A stretch of 64,000 nucleotides of DNA from Pseudoalteromonas sp. MMG007 (GCF_018100985.1 NZ_JAGJEI010000005.1:1-64000), one strand, 5' to 3'; counted from the stretch's first letter, positions 35,673 through 46,173 are shown. Numbers and translations: made by a program. Notes: generated by a model from the letters alone, not told the origin.

Positions 35673-35761
35673 TGGGGATTCCTTGTGAGCACTCAATAAG
35701 GCATGTATATGCTTAAGTGGCTATCTTAACAAACAAATATAGCCAAGCAAGATTTAACTAA

Positions 35762-35798
35762 TAGCCTCACCATTTTAAAAATAAAAGTGGTGAGGCTA
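35762..35798 (-). terminator. hairpin after the RND efflux operon
   Basis: TAGCCTCACCATTTT (from 35762) pairs with AAAAGTGGTGAGGCTA (to 35798), 15-16 base pairs with one wobble. It lies 17 bases after the efflux permease stop and before the next gene's start. A T-run is lacking on the minus-strand side, so it may block exonucleases rather than terminate on its own. Confidence 0.55.
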
Positions 35799-35814
35799 TA
35801 ACTATAATTGCACT

Positions 35815-38800
35815 TTAAGTTAGCTTTTCAAGTTCTTGTTCTAGCTCTTTAGATTCGTCCCCTCGAGGGGTTGTAAAGCGTGCTAAGCCTAAGTAAATAA
35901 CAGGCGTTAAATAAAGCGTAAATAATACAGCCAGTGCAAGACCACCAAACACTACCCAACCAATTGCATTACGTGCTTCAGCGCCTGCCCCTGTAGACAT
36001 AATTAATGGTAATGCACCTAATAAGGTTGATATAAGGGTCATGGTAATTGGTCTTAAACGCACTAATGCGGCTTTCTCTACTGCATTTCTTACTGATAAC
36101 CCTTGGTCACGTAATTGATCTGCAAATTCAACCAGTAAAATCGCGTTTTTAGCGATTAAGCCAATCAGCATAACTAAGCCGATTTGAGAGTAAATATTTA
36201 ACGATGTTCCCGTTAAATAAAGCGCTAAAATTGCAGAAGTAATCCCAAATGGTACGGTTATCATAACGACTACAGCGCTGTTTACATTTTCAAATTGCGC
36301 AGCCAGCACTAAAAATACAATCAAAAAAGCCAGTACATAAGTTACAAGTACTTCGCTAGATGTTTCCTCATAGGTCAATGCTTCCCCTTTGAACGCAAGT
36401 GCAATTCCAGGCGCTAGCGACTGCTCAGACACTAACTTAATTTGCTCAACCAACGATGCAATCGTTAACCCTTCAGGCAGTTCCATACTAAGCTCTATAG
36501 AGCGGCGCTGCGCATGTCGTTCTAGTTCAGCTGCTACGCCTTCTTCAGAGATATAAGCCACACTACTCAAAGGCACTAAGCTGTTATTACCTGCCCTTAT
36601 GTATAAATTAGCCAAATCGCTCGGATCGTTTATTGTTTGATTTTGTGCTTGCAACATTATGGGAACAGATTGGTCACCTATGTTTAAATCTTCAATATCG
36701 TCGCCGTTAATGGCCGCTCTTAGTGTAATAGCAATGTCGCTGAGCGCAACGCCAAGCTCTTGAGCGCGTCGCCTGTCTATATTGACTCTAAGCTGTGGTT
36801 GCGAAGGCTGATAAGAAATACGCACGGGAGCAACTTCGGGTACTGCTTTTTCAAGGGCTGCTGAAAACTGTTGAGCGGCTTTGAATATTTGCAAGTAATC
36901 TTGCCCTAGTAAGGCAATCTCCACACCACCACCTTGGCCACGCAAATTTAAACTATTGGCACCGCCTGGAAATGCAGGAGCACCGGGAATATTGCCCAAA
37001 GGCTCACGAATTTTGTTGATTATTTCTTGTTGGCTAAAGTGCCTTTCATCCCAGTGCTTTAATGGCACAGTAATAAATACAATATTTGGATCCCACTGGC
37101 CAACTACGGTGTAAATTGATTCTATTTCGCCACTATCAATAAAAGGTAATAAAATATCTTCCATTTTTATGGCTTGTCTATCCATAAAATTAAGCCCTAC
37201 ACCATCAGGTCCCCGTGCAAATATACGTATTTTTCCGCGATCTTCACTCGGCAATAATTCACTGTCTAAACTCGTATATAAAGCGCCAGAGCCACCGGCA
37301 ACTAATAAACAAGCAATAAACGTAAGCCATGCATGATCAAGCACCTTATGAATTGATTTTGTATAAATACCACCAAGCCAGTGGCCTAGCTTTGCAAATG
37401 GATGAAAACCACCCTGCTTTAACTTTAATTTAGAAGTAAGTGCAGGCACTAAAGATAGCGCTACAAAACTAGATATAATAACCGCGCCTGCAAGTACACC
37501 ACCAAATTCTCTAAATAATCGCCCTGCAGTGGACGGTAAAAATGCAATAGGTATAAATACTGCAGCCAACACAGCTGTAGTTGCCACTACTGCAAAAAAC
37601 ACTTCCCGAGTGCCTATTACCGCAGCAGCACGTCTACCTAGCCCTAAACCTCGTTGTCGCTGAATGTTTTCGCTTACTACAATGGCGTCATCAACAATTA
37701 AGCCAGTAGCAAGTACAAGGGCGAGTAATGTTAAAATATTAATCGAAAATCCAAGTGCCCAAATAAGTGCTAGCGAGCCAATTAAGGCCACCGGAATTGC
37801 AAAAGCCGGTACGAGTGTGGCTCGCCAAGAGCCGATAAAAACCCACAGTGTAATCACTACTAACAGTACGGTAAGCAATAAAGAATAAATTACCTCATCA
37901 ACTGAGCTTCTTATAAACTGTGCATCATCAGAGGTAAGGGTAAACTCCATTTCAGGAAAACGTGTTTGCATACTGTTGATGAGCTTTAACACTTCGTCAG
38001 ATATTTCTATTGTATTTGATTGTGCTTGGCGAATTATTTCCATACCTATAACAGGTTTACCGTTAAGTCTTACCATAGAGCGCGGATCAGCAGGTCCAAA
38101 GTAAATAGCCGCAACGTCGCTAATGCGAGTATCGCCTTGAATTATTATGTCGCCCACTTGCTCAGGGGTTATTGATGTAGCATCAGCTCGCACAATTATT
38201 TGCTGATCGTTTGCCTTCAAACTCCCAGCTGGCACGTCAAACGGCGCTTGGCTAAGTACTTGTGCTACATCTGGAATAGTTAAATTAAAGCTGCTTAATT
38301 TAAGCGGGTCGATTCGTACTCGAAGTACTCGCGCTCTATCACCATTTAAACGTACATCAGCAACCCCTGGAATGGTTAAAAATTGTGGTGCTAAATCAAC
38401 ATCAACTCGCTCGGTAAGTGCCTCAAGCGATAAACTATCGCTAGCGACTGTTAATGAGACAACGGCTTCTGCATCATTATCGGCTTTTATAATTGATACT
38501 CGCTCTACTTCTTCAGGGAGATCGCGTTGAACGCGCGCTACCGATTCTCGCGTTTCATTTGCGGCATCGTCTAAATTAATACCTGGTCTAAACTCAACGA
38601 CAATACGCGAGTTTCCTTCTTCACTTTGCGCGCGTATAGATTTAACACCACTTACGCGAGCTACTGCACCTTCTAATTTGCTGGTTACTTCCGTGTCTAC
38701 CGTTTCTGGGGAGCCACCGAGAAATGGAGCGGAAACGGTTATACGCGGCCTATCTACATCAGGAAGCTCTCTAACCTCAACCCCTGCAATAGCTGCAATG

Positions 38801-38895
38801 CCAGCAATAATAATAAGTAAGTTAAGTACAACAATGAGTACTGGGCGGCGAATCGCCATGGATGGCAAGTCTTGCATCATAGGTTGCTGTTTCAT
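35815..38895 (-). CDS. RND-family multidrug efflux permease
   Basis: A 1026-residue HAE1-type inner-membrane pump with the two-fold repeated layout of AcrB: 12 membrane segments and two large periplasmic loops (about 35-330 and 550-860). The N-terminus MAIRRPVLIVVLNLLI and the LLALVLATGLIVDDAIVVSEN segment near residue 395 (with the proton-relay aspartates) are typical. GLVMLIGLIAKNAILLVEFAD near 912 is the second hallmark. AGGAG precedes the start. It lies three bases after the adaptor gene and forms an operon with it. An outer-membrane channel gene is absent, so a TolC homologue elsewhere is probably used. Exported compounds are unknown. Confidence 0.94.
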   Translation of the reverse strand: MKQQPMMQDLPSMAIRRPVLIVVLNLLIIIAGIAAIAGVEVRELPDVDRPRITVSAPFLGGSPETVDTEVTSKLEGAVARVSGVKSIRAQSEEGNSRIVVEFRPGINLDDAANETRESVARVQRDLPEEVERVSIIKADNDAEAVVSLTVASDSLSLEALTERVDVDLAPQFLTIPGVADVRLNGDRARVLRVRIDPLKLSSFNLTIPDVAQVLSQAPFDVPAGSLKANDQQIIVRADATSITPEQVGDIIIQGDTRISDVAAIYFGPADPRSMVRLNGKPVIGMEIIRQAQSNTIEISDEVLKLINSMQTRFPEMEFTLTSDDAQFIRSSVDEVIYSLLLTVLLVVITLWVFIGSWRATLVPAFAIPVALIGSLALIWALGFSINILTLLALVLATGLIVDDAIVVSENIQRQRGLGLGRRAAAVIGTREVFFAVVATTAVLAAVFIPIAFLPSTAGRLFREFGGVLAGAVIISSFVALSLVPALTSKLKLKQGGFHPFAKLGHWLGGIYTKSIHKVLDHAWLTFIACLLVAGGSGALYTSLDSELLPSEDRGKIRIFARGPDGVGLNFMDRQAIKMEDILLPFIDSGEIESIYTVVGQWDPNIVFITVPLKHWDERHFSQQEIINKIREPLGNIPGAPAFPGGANSLNLRGQGGGVEIALLGQDYLQIFKAAQQFSAALEKAVPEVAPVRISYQPSQPQLRVNIDRRRAQELGVALSDIAITLRAAINGDDIEDLNIGDQSVPIMLQAQNQTINDPSDLANLYIRAGNNSLVPLSSVAYISEEGVAAELERHAQRRSIELSMELPEGLTIASLVEQIKLVSEQSLAPGIALAFKGEALTYEETSSEVLVTYVLAFLIVFLVLAAQFENVNSAVVVMITVPFGITSAILALYLTGTSLNIYSQIGLVMLIGLIAKNAILLVEFADQLRDQGLSVRNAVEKAALVRLRPITMTLISTLLGALPLIMSTGAGAEARNAIGWVVFGGLALAVLFTLYLTPVIYLGLARFTTPRGDESKELEQELEKLT

Positions 38896-38897
38896 AC

Positions 38898-39908
38898 TTA
38901 CTCCTGCGTATCTGCTATGGTGAAGCTTAGCGCTTGCTGAGCACGCAAACGCTGTACGCCTTCAATGACTAAAATATCATCTTTATTTAAAGTGCCAGAT
39001 ACTAATAAACGTCCCGAAAGACGCTGCTCTATTTTTACATCAACCCGTGTGGCTTTGTTATTAACACTTGTCCACACGTAGGGCCCAGTTGCTCCCCACA
39101 GTAATGCAGCTTCTGGTATTGCGGCATAATTATTACCTAACACTTCAATATGAACTCTAAAGCTCATACCCGGTAAAAACTGCTGATTGGCGTTGTTTAG
39201 CTTTGCCTTAACTCGTAGAGTGCGAGTTTGCGGGTTAATTCGAGAGTCTAAGTAAGCAATTTCAGCCTTAATTGGGTTTTCTGATTGCCACGGGAATACT
39301 GTTATATTGCTCTTATTACGGAGCATGGATATCGCTGACTCTGGCGCATTAAAATTAATATATAAATCACTGGTGTCATCAATACTCGCTATTTCAGTAA
39401 GCTCAGAAATTCTATCACCAACCTCAACATCTGTAAGACCCATAATTCCACTTATAGGTGCGATAACTTTCCTATCTTCAAGCTCAGTTTGTGCTTGAGT
39501 TAAAGTAACTTTTGCAAGTTCAACAACGGTTTTAGCATCATCTACATCACTTTTTGGCACAGCCCCTTTAGCTTGGCTTTGCTGTAATCGTTCTAAAATT
39601 CGTTGCGTATCGGCAAGTTTAATTTTAGCCTCACTAAGTGCGGCTTTTTGTCTACGTGAATCAAGTTCGAGTAAAATATCGCCCTTTTTTACTTTATCGC
39701 CAGGTTTAAAGTATACAGCGGTTACCCTATCACCCACCGCTGGGTATAACATAACCGAATGAATCGCTTCTGTATTACCAACAGCTTGAACTTGTTGCTT
39801 AGCACGCTCTAATGTTATTTTTTGCACGACAACGTTTGCGCTCAATACTGGTAATGTCACAAATACTAAAGCAGTTAATATGCTTGTTAAAAAAATATGC
39901 GATTTCAA
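38898..39908 (-). CDS. RND efflux periplasmic adaptor (membrane-fusion protein)
   Basis: A 336-residue periplasmic adaptor. It has an N-terminal signal/anchor (MKSHIFLTSILTALVFVTL), a split barrel-sandwich (lipoyl-like) domain with VYFKPGDKVKKGDILLELD near residue 66, and a helical hairpin in the middle. DRKVIAPISGIMGLTDVEVGD follows near 142, then the beta-barrel and membrane-proximal domains. The start is TTG 39906-39908 behind AAGGTG; no ATG is better placed. It links the permease to an outer-membrane channel. Confidence 0.92.
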   Translation of the reverse strand: MKSHIFLTSILTALVFVTLPVLSANVVVQKITLERAKQQVQAVGNTEAIHSVMLYPAVGDRVTAVYFKPGDKVKKGDILLELDSRRQKAALSEAKIKLADTQRILERLQQSQAKGAVPKSDVDDAKTVVELAKVTLTQAQTELEDRKVIAPISGIMGLTDVEVGDRISELTEIASIDDTSDLYINFNAPESAISMLRNKSNITVFPWQSENPIKAEIAYLDSRINPQTRTLRVKAKLNNANQQFLPGMSFRVHIEVLGNNYAAIPEAALLWGATGPYVWTSVNNKATRVDVKIEQRLSGRLLVSGTLNKDDILVIEGVQRLRAQQALSFTIADTQE

Positions 39909-40074
39909 AGTAACACCTTAATTAATTATTATTTACATTACCTTACGAAGTTTAACAGCTGTGTGATCAATAAGTAGGTTAGAACGATAAATTGGCAGAA
40001 CAATGAGATGAAATAGCTTTTGTAATACCAATTTAAGCACAGTACAAGCCTGTGTATTTATTTGGTAGCTAAAA

Positions 40075-40100
40075 CAAAAAAGCCCAGCAAAAGCTAGGCT
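40075..40100 (-). terminator. terminator of trhO
   Basis: On the minus strand AGCCTAGC-TTTT-GCTGGGCT forms a stem of seven to eight pairs with one wobble, followed by six T residues (40075-40080). It lies about 22 bases after the trhO stop. The remaining bases up to the adaptor gene (39909-40074) contain no convincing gene. Confidence 0.85.
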
Positions 40101-40122
40101 AATAAAATGTATTATATAAATA

Positions 40123-41130
40123 TTATTTACCGCGCTGAGCATCCTTTTGCGCTTTTTTAGCTTCTTTACGTTGCTGTAAAACAGCTTGGGCTTCATTGCC
40201 AATGTGACCTTCGCCACGGGCTTGTGCAAGCTCTATTTGCTTTTGGCGCTCAGCAAAACGAGCGCGTTGCTCATCAGTAACATCATCAATACAGTGGTGA
40301 CACGATACACCTTCCATATACTCTGGTTTTTGCTTTTCTTCTTCAGTGATTGGCATACGGCACGCATGACACTGATCGTATGAACCTTTTTGTAAATCAT
40401 GATTTACCGCAACACGGTTATCAAATACAAAACATTCGCCTTCCCACATGGTTTCTTCTTTTGGGACTTCTTCTAGGTATTTTAAAATACCCCCTTCTAA
40501 GTGATAAACCTCGTCAAAACCTTGCTCTTTCATGTAGGCAGTCGATTTTTCGCAGCGAATACCACCGGTACAAAACATAGCCACTTTTTTGTGTTTTTCG
40601 GGGTCTAAATTTTCTTTAGCCCACTGCGGGAACTCACGGAAAGTTTTTGTGTTAGGGTCGACTGCATTTTGAAAAGTCCCAATTTCTATTTCGTAATCGT
40701 TACGTGTATCAATTAGGATAACTTCAGGGTCAGAAATAAGGTCGTTCCATTCATTAGGCTTTACATAGCTCCCTACCACTTTAAGAGGATCGACACCTTC
40801 AACACCCATAGTAACAATTTCGTTTTTAAGCTTTACTTTTGTGCGGTAAAACGGGCATTCATCATCGTATGATTCTTTAGTAACTATATTTTTTAGGTTG
40901 TCTTGGGTATCTAGCCACGCGAGTAAATTATCTATACCTTCGCGTTTTGCCGACACAGTACCGTTAATACCTTCAGCTGCAAGTAATAAAGTGCCGCGTA
41001 CTTCGTTAGCTTCCATTACTTCTAGAAGTGGTTTACGCAGTGCTTCAAAATTGGGTAAGCCTACAAACTTGTACATTGCACATACAACAAAATGCTCGTT
41101 TGTTACATTATCTTTATGGACGACAGTCAT
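40123..41130 (-). CDS. trhO: tRNA uridine(34) hydroxylase (rhodanese-like)
   Basis: A 335-residue protein of the YceA/TrhO family, which makes 5-hydroxyuridine at the wobble position of some tRNAs using oxygen. The N-terminal acylphosphatase-like domain (residues about 8-100) includes [15 protein letters not shown]. The rhodanese domain follows with [15 protein letters not shown] near 147 and the catalytic cysteine loop [17 protein letters not shown] near 187. A cysteine-rich segment ([14 protein letters not shown]) is near 260-280, and a lysine-rich tail ends the protein. It is single and divergent from the DEAD-box helicase. Confidence 0.95.
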   Translation of the reverse strand: MTVVHKDNVTNEHFVVCAMYKFVGLPNFEALRKPLLEVMEANEVRGTLLLAAEGINGTVSAKREGIDNLLAWLDTQDNLKNIVTKESYDDECPFYRTKVKLKNEIVTMGVEGVDPLKVVGSYVKPNEWNDLISDPEVILIDTRNDYEIEIGTFQNAVDPNTKTFREFPQWAKENLDPEKHKKVAMFCTGGIRCEKSTAYMKEQGFDEVYHLEGGILKYLEEVPKEETMWEGECFVFDNRVAVNHDLQKGSYDQCHACRMPITEEEKQKPEYMEGVSCHHCIDDVTDEQRARFAERQKQIELAQARGEGHIGNEAQAVLQQRKEAKKAQKDAQRGK

Positions 41131-41329
41131 TTTTATTTCCTATTTTGCTTTGATAGCCTTAAGTGGCGTTTACCGAATCGTAAATCCGGCGCATATGGGG
41201 CGCGTATTTTACGCTTTTTATAATTAATTGCAAAAAATAGCGCGTTAGAATGGTTTTTACTGTCGGCATAACCCTTGTGTGGGCTATAATGCGGCCATTA
41301 ATTTAAGTTGCACATTGGAGAACACGACT

Positions 41330-42652
41330 TTGCACTTTACTGATCTTGGGATTGATACTCGCCTTGAAACACAATTAGCACATCAAGGGATCACCCAGCC
41401 CACAGATATTCAAGCACATGCAGTGCCTACCGCACTTGCAGGGCATGACATTTTTGCTCAGTCTAAAACTGGGTCGGGCAAAACATTAGCGTTTTTATTA
41501 CCTGCTGTTCAGCGAGTTATGAAGCAAAAAGCGCTCAGTAAACGCGATCCTCGTGTACTTATCGTTGCACCTACCCGTGAGCTTGCAACGCAAGTATTTA
41601 CTCAATTACGCTTATTAATTGCCGGCACAAATATCAAAGCTGTAAAAATATTAGGCGGTGAGAACTTTAATGATCAAATTAAAGCGCTTCGTAACGACCC
41701 TCACTTTGTTGTTGCGACACCTGGGCGTTTGGCCGATCACATCACAAAACGCTCATTACAATTAAGTGGTTTAGAGCTATTAATTTTTGATGAAGCCGAC
41801 CGTATCCTAGATTTAGGTTTTACTGAACAGCTTAAAATGATTAATGAGCAAGCAAACCACCGTTTGCGTCAAACATTATTGTTTTCGGCTACACTCGATC
41901 ATGCACAAGTAGATGCTCTTTCGCGTAACTTATTAAAAAAACCAAAACAGATTACGCTTAGCGCAGCAAACGAGCAGCACAGTGATATTAAACAAACGCT
42001 TTATCTAGCTGATAACCTTGATCACAAAGAAGCGTTACTTGAACATTTTTTAAAGCAAGACGATGTTGGTCAATGTATTATTTTTACAGCAACCCGTGCC
42101 GATACCAGTCGTTTAAGTGAAGCTTTAAATGACAAGGGGTTTAAATCGGTCGCGCTCGCTGGCGATTTAACACAAAGTAAGCGCCTTGAGATCATGGACT
42201 CGTTTAGCCGTGAAAACTTTAAAATACTAATTACCACCGATGTCGCTTCACGCGGATTAGATTTATTAAGTGTAACGCACGTAATTAACTTTGATTTACC
42301 AAAACACGCAGAAGAATATGTACACCGTATAGGCCGTACAGGCCGCGCTGGTTTTAAAGGTAACGCGTTATCACTTGTGGGCCCTAAAGACTGGGCTAGT
42401 TATATAGCAATAAAATCGTTTTTGAACGATGAGCTTGTATTTGCAAGTGTTGAAGGTTTAAAAGCTAAATTTAAAGGTATTAAAGAGAAAAAACCTGCTG
42501 CAGTTGTAAAAACTAAAAAAGTAACGCAGGTTAAAAAGCCACACGTTAAACGCAAAGCAAAACCTAAAAAGCCAGTGGCACCTATTAAAGCCCCTATGAA
42601 TATCGATGGCGATTCACCAATGCGCCGCAAAAAAAAGCCTGAGCAGGAATAA
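41330..42652 (+). CDS. DEAD-box ATP-dependent RNA helicase
   Basis: A 440-residue RNA helicase. The Q motif is in GITQPTDIQ near residue 23 and Walker A in AQSKTGSGKT near 44. Further motifs are PTRELA, TPGRLADH, the DEAD box in FDEADRILDLGF near 149, SAT, and HRIGRTGRAG near 335. A basic, lysine- and proline-rich tail of about 60 residues may bind RNA. The start is TTG 41330-41332, chosen because TTGGAG lies about nine bases before it and the Q motif is then at the usual distance; the frame is open from a GTG 17 codons upstream that overlaps the likely -10 (TATAAT, 41285-41290). It resembles the RhlE/SrmB group; the exact subfamily is uncertain. cvfB follows two bases later. Confidence 0.92.
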   Translation: MHFTDLGIDTRLETQLAHQGITQPTDIQAHAVPTALAGHDIFAQSKTGSGKTLAFLLPAVQRVMKQKALSKRDPRVLIVAPTRELATQVFTQLRLLIAGTNIKAVKILGGENFNDQIKALRNDPHFVVATPGRLADHITKRSLQLSGLELLIFDEADRILDLGFTEQLKMINEQANHRLRQTLLFSATLDHAQVDALSRNLLKKPKQITLSAANEQHSDIKQTLYLADNLDHKEALLEHFLKQDDVGQCIIFTATRADTSRLSEALNDKGFKSVALAGDLTQSKRLEIMDSFSRENFKILITTDVASRGLDLLSVTHVINFDLPKHAEEYVHRIGRTGRAGFKGNALSLVGPKDWASYIAIKSFLNDELVFASVEGLKAKFKGIKEKKPAAVVKTKKVTQVKKPHVKRKAKPKKPVAPIKAPMNIDGDSPMRRKKKPEQE

Positions 42653-42654
42653 TT

Positions 42655-43488
42655 ATGAGTTACCTAGGAACAACACAAACCCTATTTGTAAAAGAAGTAA
42701 GTAACGAAGGTGCTTACCTTGACGGCCATGACTTAGGTGAAGTTTTTTTACCAAAACAAGAAATTAAACATGAGCTCGAAGCGGGTGATAGCATTAGTGT
42801 ATTTATTTATTTAGATAATGCTAACTTACCTACTGCGACCATAAAAAAGCCGTATGCTCAAGTAGGAGAATATGCCCTTCTTCGTGTTAAAGAAATAAAT
42901 AGCATTGGTGCCTTTATAGATTGGGGGCTTGATAAAGACGTACTCGTTCCGTTTAATGAACAAAAGCCACGTATGCAAGAAGGCCATTCGTACCTTGTGC
43001 GTTTATATCTAGATAATGCAAGTCAGCGTATATGCGCATCGAATAACTTTAATCGCTTTTTATCAAAAGAAGAACCTAATTATTCGCATCTTCAAGAAGT
43101 TGATTTAATAGTTGCGGGTAAAACAGACATTGGATACAAAGTTTTAATTGAAGAATCTCACTTTGGTGTTGTGTTTTATAACATGGTATTCAAAAACTTA
43201 TTTGTTGGGCAAAAACTTAAAGGGTTTGTTCAAAAGGTGCGTGAAGATGGTAAAATTGACGTTGTACTTGAAAAGCCTGGCATGGGTAAAGTAAGTGATC
43301 TTAGTGAAAAGATTTTAGAGAAACTCAAGCAAGAAGGTGGAATACTTGCCATTGGTGATAAGTCAGATCCTGAGCTTATCAAAAAGGTTTTCTCAACGAG
43401 TAAGGCTAACTATAAAAAAGCAATTGGTGGGTTATTTAAACAAGAGTTGATAGAAATTGAAGCTAAATCTATTCGTTTAAAATCTTAA
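42655..43488 (+). CDS. S1-like RNA-binding protein CvfB
   Basis: A 277-residue protein of the CvfB/YitL family: three tandem S1-like domains (residues about 4-65, 66-130 and 140-205) followed by a winged-helix-like C-terminal domain (about 215-277). GAFIDWGLDKDVLVPFNEQ near residue 85 is the family's best-known segment. CvfB binds RNA and affects virulence-gene expression in Staphylococcus; the role in gammaproteobacteria is unknown. It starts two bases after the helicase stop, so it is in the same transcript and may work with it on RNA. Confidence 0.92.
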   Translation: MSYLGTTQTLFVKEVSNEGAYLDGHDLGEVFLPKQEIKHELEAGDSISVFIYLDNANLPTATIKKPYAQVGEYALLRVKEINSIGAFIDWGLDKDVLVPFNEQKPRMQEGHSYLVRLYLDNASQRICASNNFNRFLSKEEPNYSHLQEVDLIVAGKTDIGYKVLIEESHFGVVFYNMVFKNLFVGQKLKGFVQKVREDGKIDVVLEKPGMGKVSDLSEKILEKLKQEGGILAIGDKSDPELIKKVFSTSKANYKKAIGGLFKQELIEIEAKSIRLKS

Positions 43489-43514
43489 TATAAAATATAC
43501 CCGCTTAGTTAGTT

Positions 43515-43889
43515 CTAACCTAGAATATATTTATAAGGCAATGTACATTTCGTGTATTGCCTTGAATAATCTAACACTTCAACTTCAGTTTCTAGATTAA
43601 GTGGTGCTAAGCGGAACACTTTCTTCTCACACTCTAGCTTTTTATTTTCATACTGCGACAAGCACTCCCTAACAGTGACATTTTGCGTATTAAGCGTTGC
43701 CTCATTTTTATAGCACAAGTGATGTGCATAACCTTCCATTACTTTTTTAAAGTCAAATATATTAACAGGATAAACAGAAATAACATCTGTAACTGCAGTC
43801 ACGCCATCGTATGCTCTACTAGAAAACACATACTTATTAATTGAAAAACCAGCAACGATAATTAATATAGAACCTAAAAGTAACTTCAA
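43515..43889 (-). CDS. small hypothetical protein with an N-terminal membrane segment
   Basis: 124 residues, not recognised. LLLGSILIIVAGFSINKYVF at the N-terminus is a membrane anchor or signal. The rest is soluble with five cysteines (near 60, 76, 85, 113 and others), which would fit a periplasmic, disulfide-containing domain. The start is TTG 43887-43889 with AGGGG about eight bases upstream. It is convergent with cvfB and lies upstream of no clear partner. Confidence 0.6.
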   Translation of the reverse strand: MKLLLGSILIIVAGFSINKYVFSSRAYDGVTAVTDVISVYPVNIFDFKKVMEGYAHHLCYKNEATLNTQNVTVRECLSQYENKKLECEKKVFRLAPLNLETEVEVLDYSRQYTKCTLPYKYILG

Positions 43890-43979
43890 AATAAACCCCT
43901 ACACATTCTGATTTTAGTAATGTAACACAAAATCTACATAAGGTAAGGGTTTAGTACTAAATAACTGGTTTTTGTTAAA

Positions 43980-44684
43980 TTAAGCTATTGACCTGTTAAC
44001 ATCTTCCAATACTTTTACTGGATTGTCAGCTTTAGTAATTGGCCTGCCAACAACTAGATAATCACTACCGGCATCAACAGCCTGTTTAGGCGTCATAATA
44101 CGTTTTTGATCGCCAGCATCACTGCCTTCAGGCCTTATACCTGGAGTAACTAATTTAAAGTTATTACCTAGTTCAGCTTTTAAGATTTTAGCTTCTTGGG
44201 CTGAGCAAACAACACCATCAAGTCCTGCCTCTTTTGCTAACTTAGCAAGGTGCATAACTTGTTGTTGTGCTGTTTTTTCTATACCTAAACGTTGTAGCTC
44301 CACTTCATCCATACTTGTTAGTACCGTTACAGCAATTAACAGTGGCGCTTTATCACCAAATTTTTCGAGTGCTTGTTTGGCCCTATTCATCATTTCAAAA
44401 CCGCCAGATGCATGCACATTTACCATCCACACACCCATATTTGCCGCTGCAGTAACTGCTTTAGCAACCGTGTTAGGGATATCATGAAATTTTAAATCTA
44501 AAAATACATCAAAGCCTAAATCAATTAACTCTTTTACAAATGCAGGCCCAAAATAAGTAAACATCTCTTTGCCTACTTTTAGTCGGCAAGTATCAGGAGA
44601 GAGTTGCTTTACAAAACTAAGGGCGGCTTCTTGAGAGTCATAATCTAGGGCAATAAGAATTTTTTTTGAATGTTCGAAAGACAT
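43980..44684 (-). CDS. pyrF: orotidine 5'-phosphate decarboxylase
   Basis: A 234-residue TIM-barrel enzyme that makes UMP from OMP, the last step of de novo pyrimidine synthesis. The catalytic signature [17 protein letters not shown] (Asp-x-Lys-x-x-Asp) is near residue 60. [17 protein letters not shown] near 178 and [14 protein letters not shown] near 210 bind the phosphate. The position after lapA-lapB matches the conserved enterobacterial order. A 46-base gap separates it from lapB. Confidence 0.97.
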   Translation of the reverse strand: MSFEHSKKILIALDYDSQEAALSFVKQLSPDTCRLKVGKEMFTYFGPAFVKELIDLGFDVFLDLKFHDIPNTVAKAVTAAANMGVWMVNVHASGGFEMMNRAKQALEKFGDKAPLLIAVTVLTSMDEVELQRLGIEKTAQQQVMHLAKLAKEAGLDGVVCSAQEAKILKAELGNNFKLVTPGIRPEGSDAGDQKRIMTPKQAVDAGSDYLVVGRPITKADNPVKVLEDVNRSIA

Positions 44685-44730
44685 AGCTATCCTAATGAAT
44701 GGCAGTAAAGTTATAAATAGTTAGGGGTTA

Positions 44731-45867
44731 TTAAAATCCGTCTAAGCCTCTACTTGGTACAATGGTTTCCCAATGTTTACAAGATGGGCAGTTCCAATAA
44801 ATTGTGTGACTGGTAAATCCACAGTGCTGACATTGAAAATCAGGTTTTGTGGCTATATACGAGGTTACAAGCTTATCAATTTCATTGAGTACTTCTTTTG
44901 TATCTTTATTTTGATTACCCATAAGTTGCAGTAAAAAGCTAAAGCCACGAATAGTAGGTTGACGCTTTAAACTATCAGTTAAAAAATCAAATGCTTGCTT
45001 AGTATGTCCCTGCTCTAATAAAGCTTGGCAATGTTTTATTTTTATTAGCACACCACCCTTATCTAAAAGGTCGTTTAATAAATCATGAAATTGATGCGTT
45101 AAGTTTAATTGTTTATAACTATGTGCTAGCTCATCAATAAATAGAGGGGCAAACAACGTAAACTGGCAAACAAGCTCTCGCCAGTAATAAATAGCTTTAA
45201 CGTAATCCTCGCTTGTATAAGCTGTTAAACCTAATTCGTAAAGCGGACGGATAGCTTTATAGTTTAAACCAATCGCTTTACGCATTAATTGAGGGTTATC
45301 ATCACTCAGTGCCAATTCACAATAAAAGTTAGCAATGGCTTTAAAATGCTGCTCTTTAGAAAATAGCTCGCTATGGGCTTCAAACATATTGATGCCCTTT
45401 TCCCACTCTCGCGTTTGCGAATAAAGAGTAATAATGGGATCGAGTGCCTCGGATTCTCCTGCTTTAACAAGCCACACTAAATGCTCTTCAGCACTGTCAA
45501 GTAACCCGGCCATAATGTAATCTTCGGCAAGTTCTAAACGTGTTGTTGCGGATTCTTTTTCGCTTAAGCTAGGATGCTTTAATAGGAGTTCGTGAATTTT
45601 TATAGCGCGGTCTAGTTCACCTCGTCGGCGAAACATAGTAGCTAAAGTAGAATAATGTTCAACAGAGTCAGCGGCCACTTCGAGTAAGTTGATTAAATGC
45701 TCTAAGCCCTGATCTTCTTCTCTATCAAGTAAAAATTTTAAACCTTTACTGTATTCAGAAGTAATTTGTCTGTTAAGTTGATGAGCTTGGTTTTTAGCAC
45801 TATTTTTACCCATTATCCAGCCGTAACCAGCAGCTACAGGCAGTAGTAAAAACAAAAGCTCAATCAT
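44731..45867 (-). CDS. lapB: lipopolysaccharide assembly protein LapB
   Basis: A 378-residue protein (YciM) anchored in the inner membrane by its first 20 residues. It has a long series of TPR helices (about 35-340) and a C-terminal rubredoxin-like metal site with CQHCGF near 350 and NCPSCKHW near 365. It adapts FtsH to degrade LpxC and so limits lipid A synthesis. It begins three bases after lapA. Confidence 0.96.
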   Translation of the reverse strand: MIELLFLLLPVAAGYGWIMGKNSAKNQAHQLNRQITSEYSKGLKFLLDREEDQGLEHLINLLEVAADSVEHYSTLATMFRRRGELDRAIKIHELLLKHPSLSEKESATTRLELAEDYIMAGLLDSAEEHLVWLVKAGESEALDPIITLYSQTREWEKGINMFEAHSELFSKEQHFKAIANFYCELALSDDNPQLMRKAIGLNYKAIRPLYELGLTAYTSEDYVKAIYYWRELVCQFTLFAPLFIDELAHSYKQLNLTHQFHDLLNDLLDKGGVLIKIKHCQALLEQGHTKQAFDFLTDSLKRQPTIRGFSFLLQLMGNQNKDTKEVLNEIDKLVTSYIATKPDFQCQHCGFTSHTIYWNCPSCKHWETIVPSRGLDGF

Positions 45868-45869
45868 AA

Positions 45870-46151
45870 TTAGGCGTCTTTATTAGCAGCAAGCTTGTTT
45901 TTTTCTTTTTCAGGCGCTAATTGTTTTTTTAAACGGTAATTTTGCCACTTTAACTTTGAAAATATTTTAAAGCTTATAAAGCAACCAATTACAACACCTA
46001 TTAAAAAGCAGATACTTATTATTACAGCTAAAGGTAATGTATTACTGGCAATAATATAATTAATTTGTACTAATTGTGGATTTTGAGAACCCAATACAAA
46101 TGCGCATATAAGTAAAAACGCAACCAGAATAATTTTTAATACCTTAAACAA
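45870..46151 (-). CDS. lapA: lipopolysaccharide assembly protein LapA
   Basis: A 93-residue membrane protein (YciS) with two transmembrane helices (residues about 3-20 and 38-62) and a charged, coiled-coil-like tail ending in KEKNKLAANKDA. It pairs with LapB. The start is TTG 46149-46151, preceded by GGAG. The gene order ihfB-lapA-lapB is conserved. Confidence 0.93.
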   Translation of the reverse strand: MFKVLKIILVAFLLICAFVLGSQNPQLVQINYIIASNTLPLAVIISICFLIGVVIGCFISFKIFSKLKWQNYRLKKQLAPEKEKNKLAANKDA

Positions 46152-46173
46152 GTAACTACTCCAATGAGTTTAA

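Noticed and set aside
39933-40229. Minus-strand ORF of 98 codons overlapping the 3' end of trhO.
   Set aside because: It overlaps trhO in another frame and crosses its terminator; no family features.
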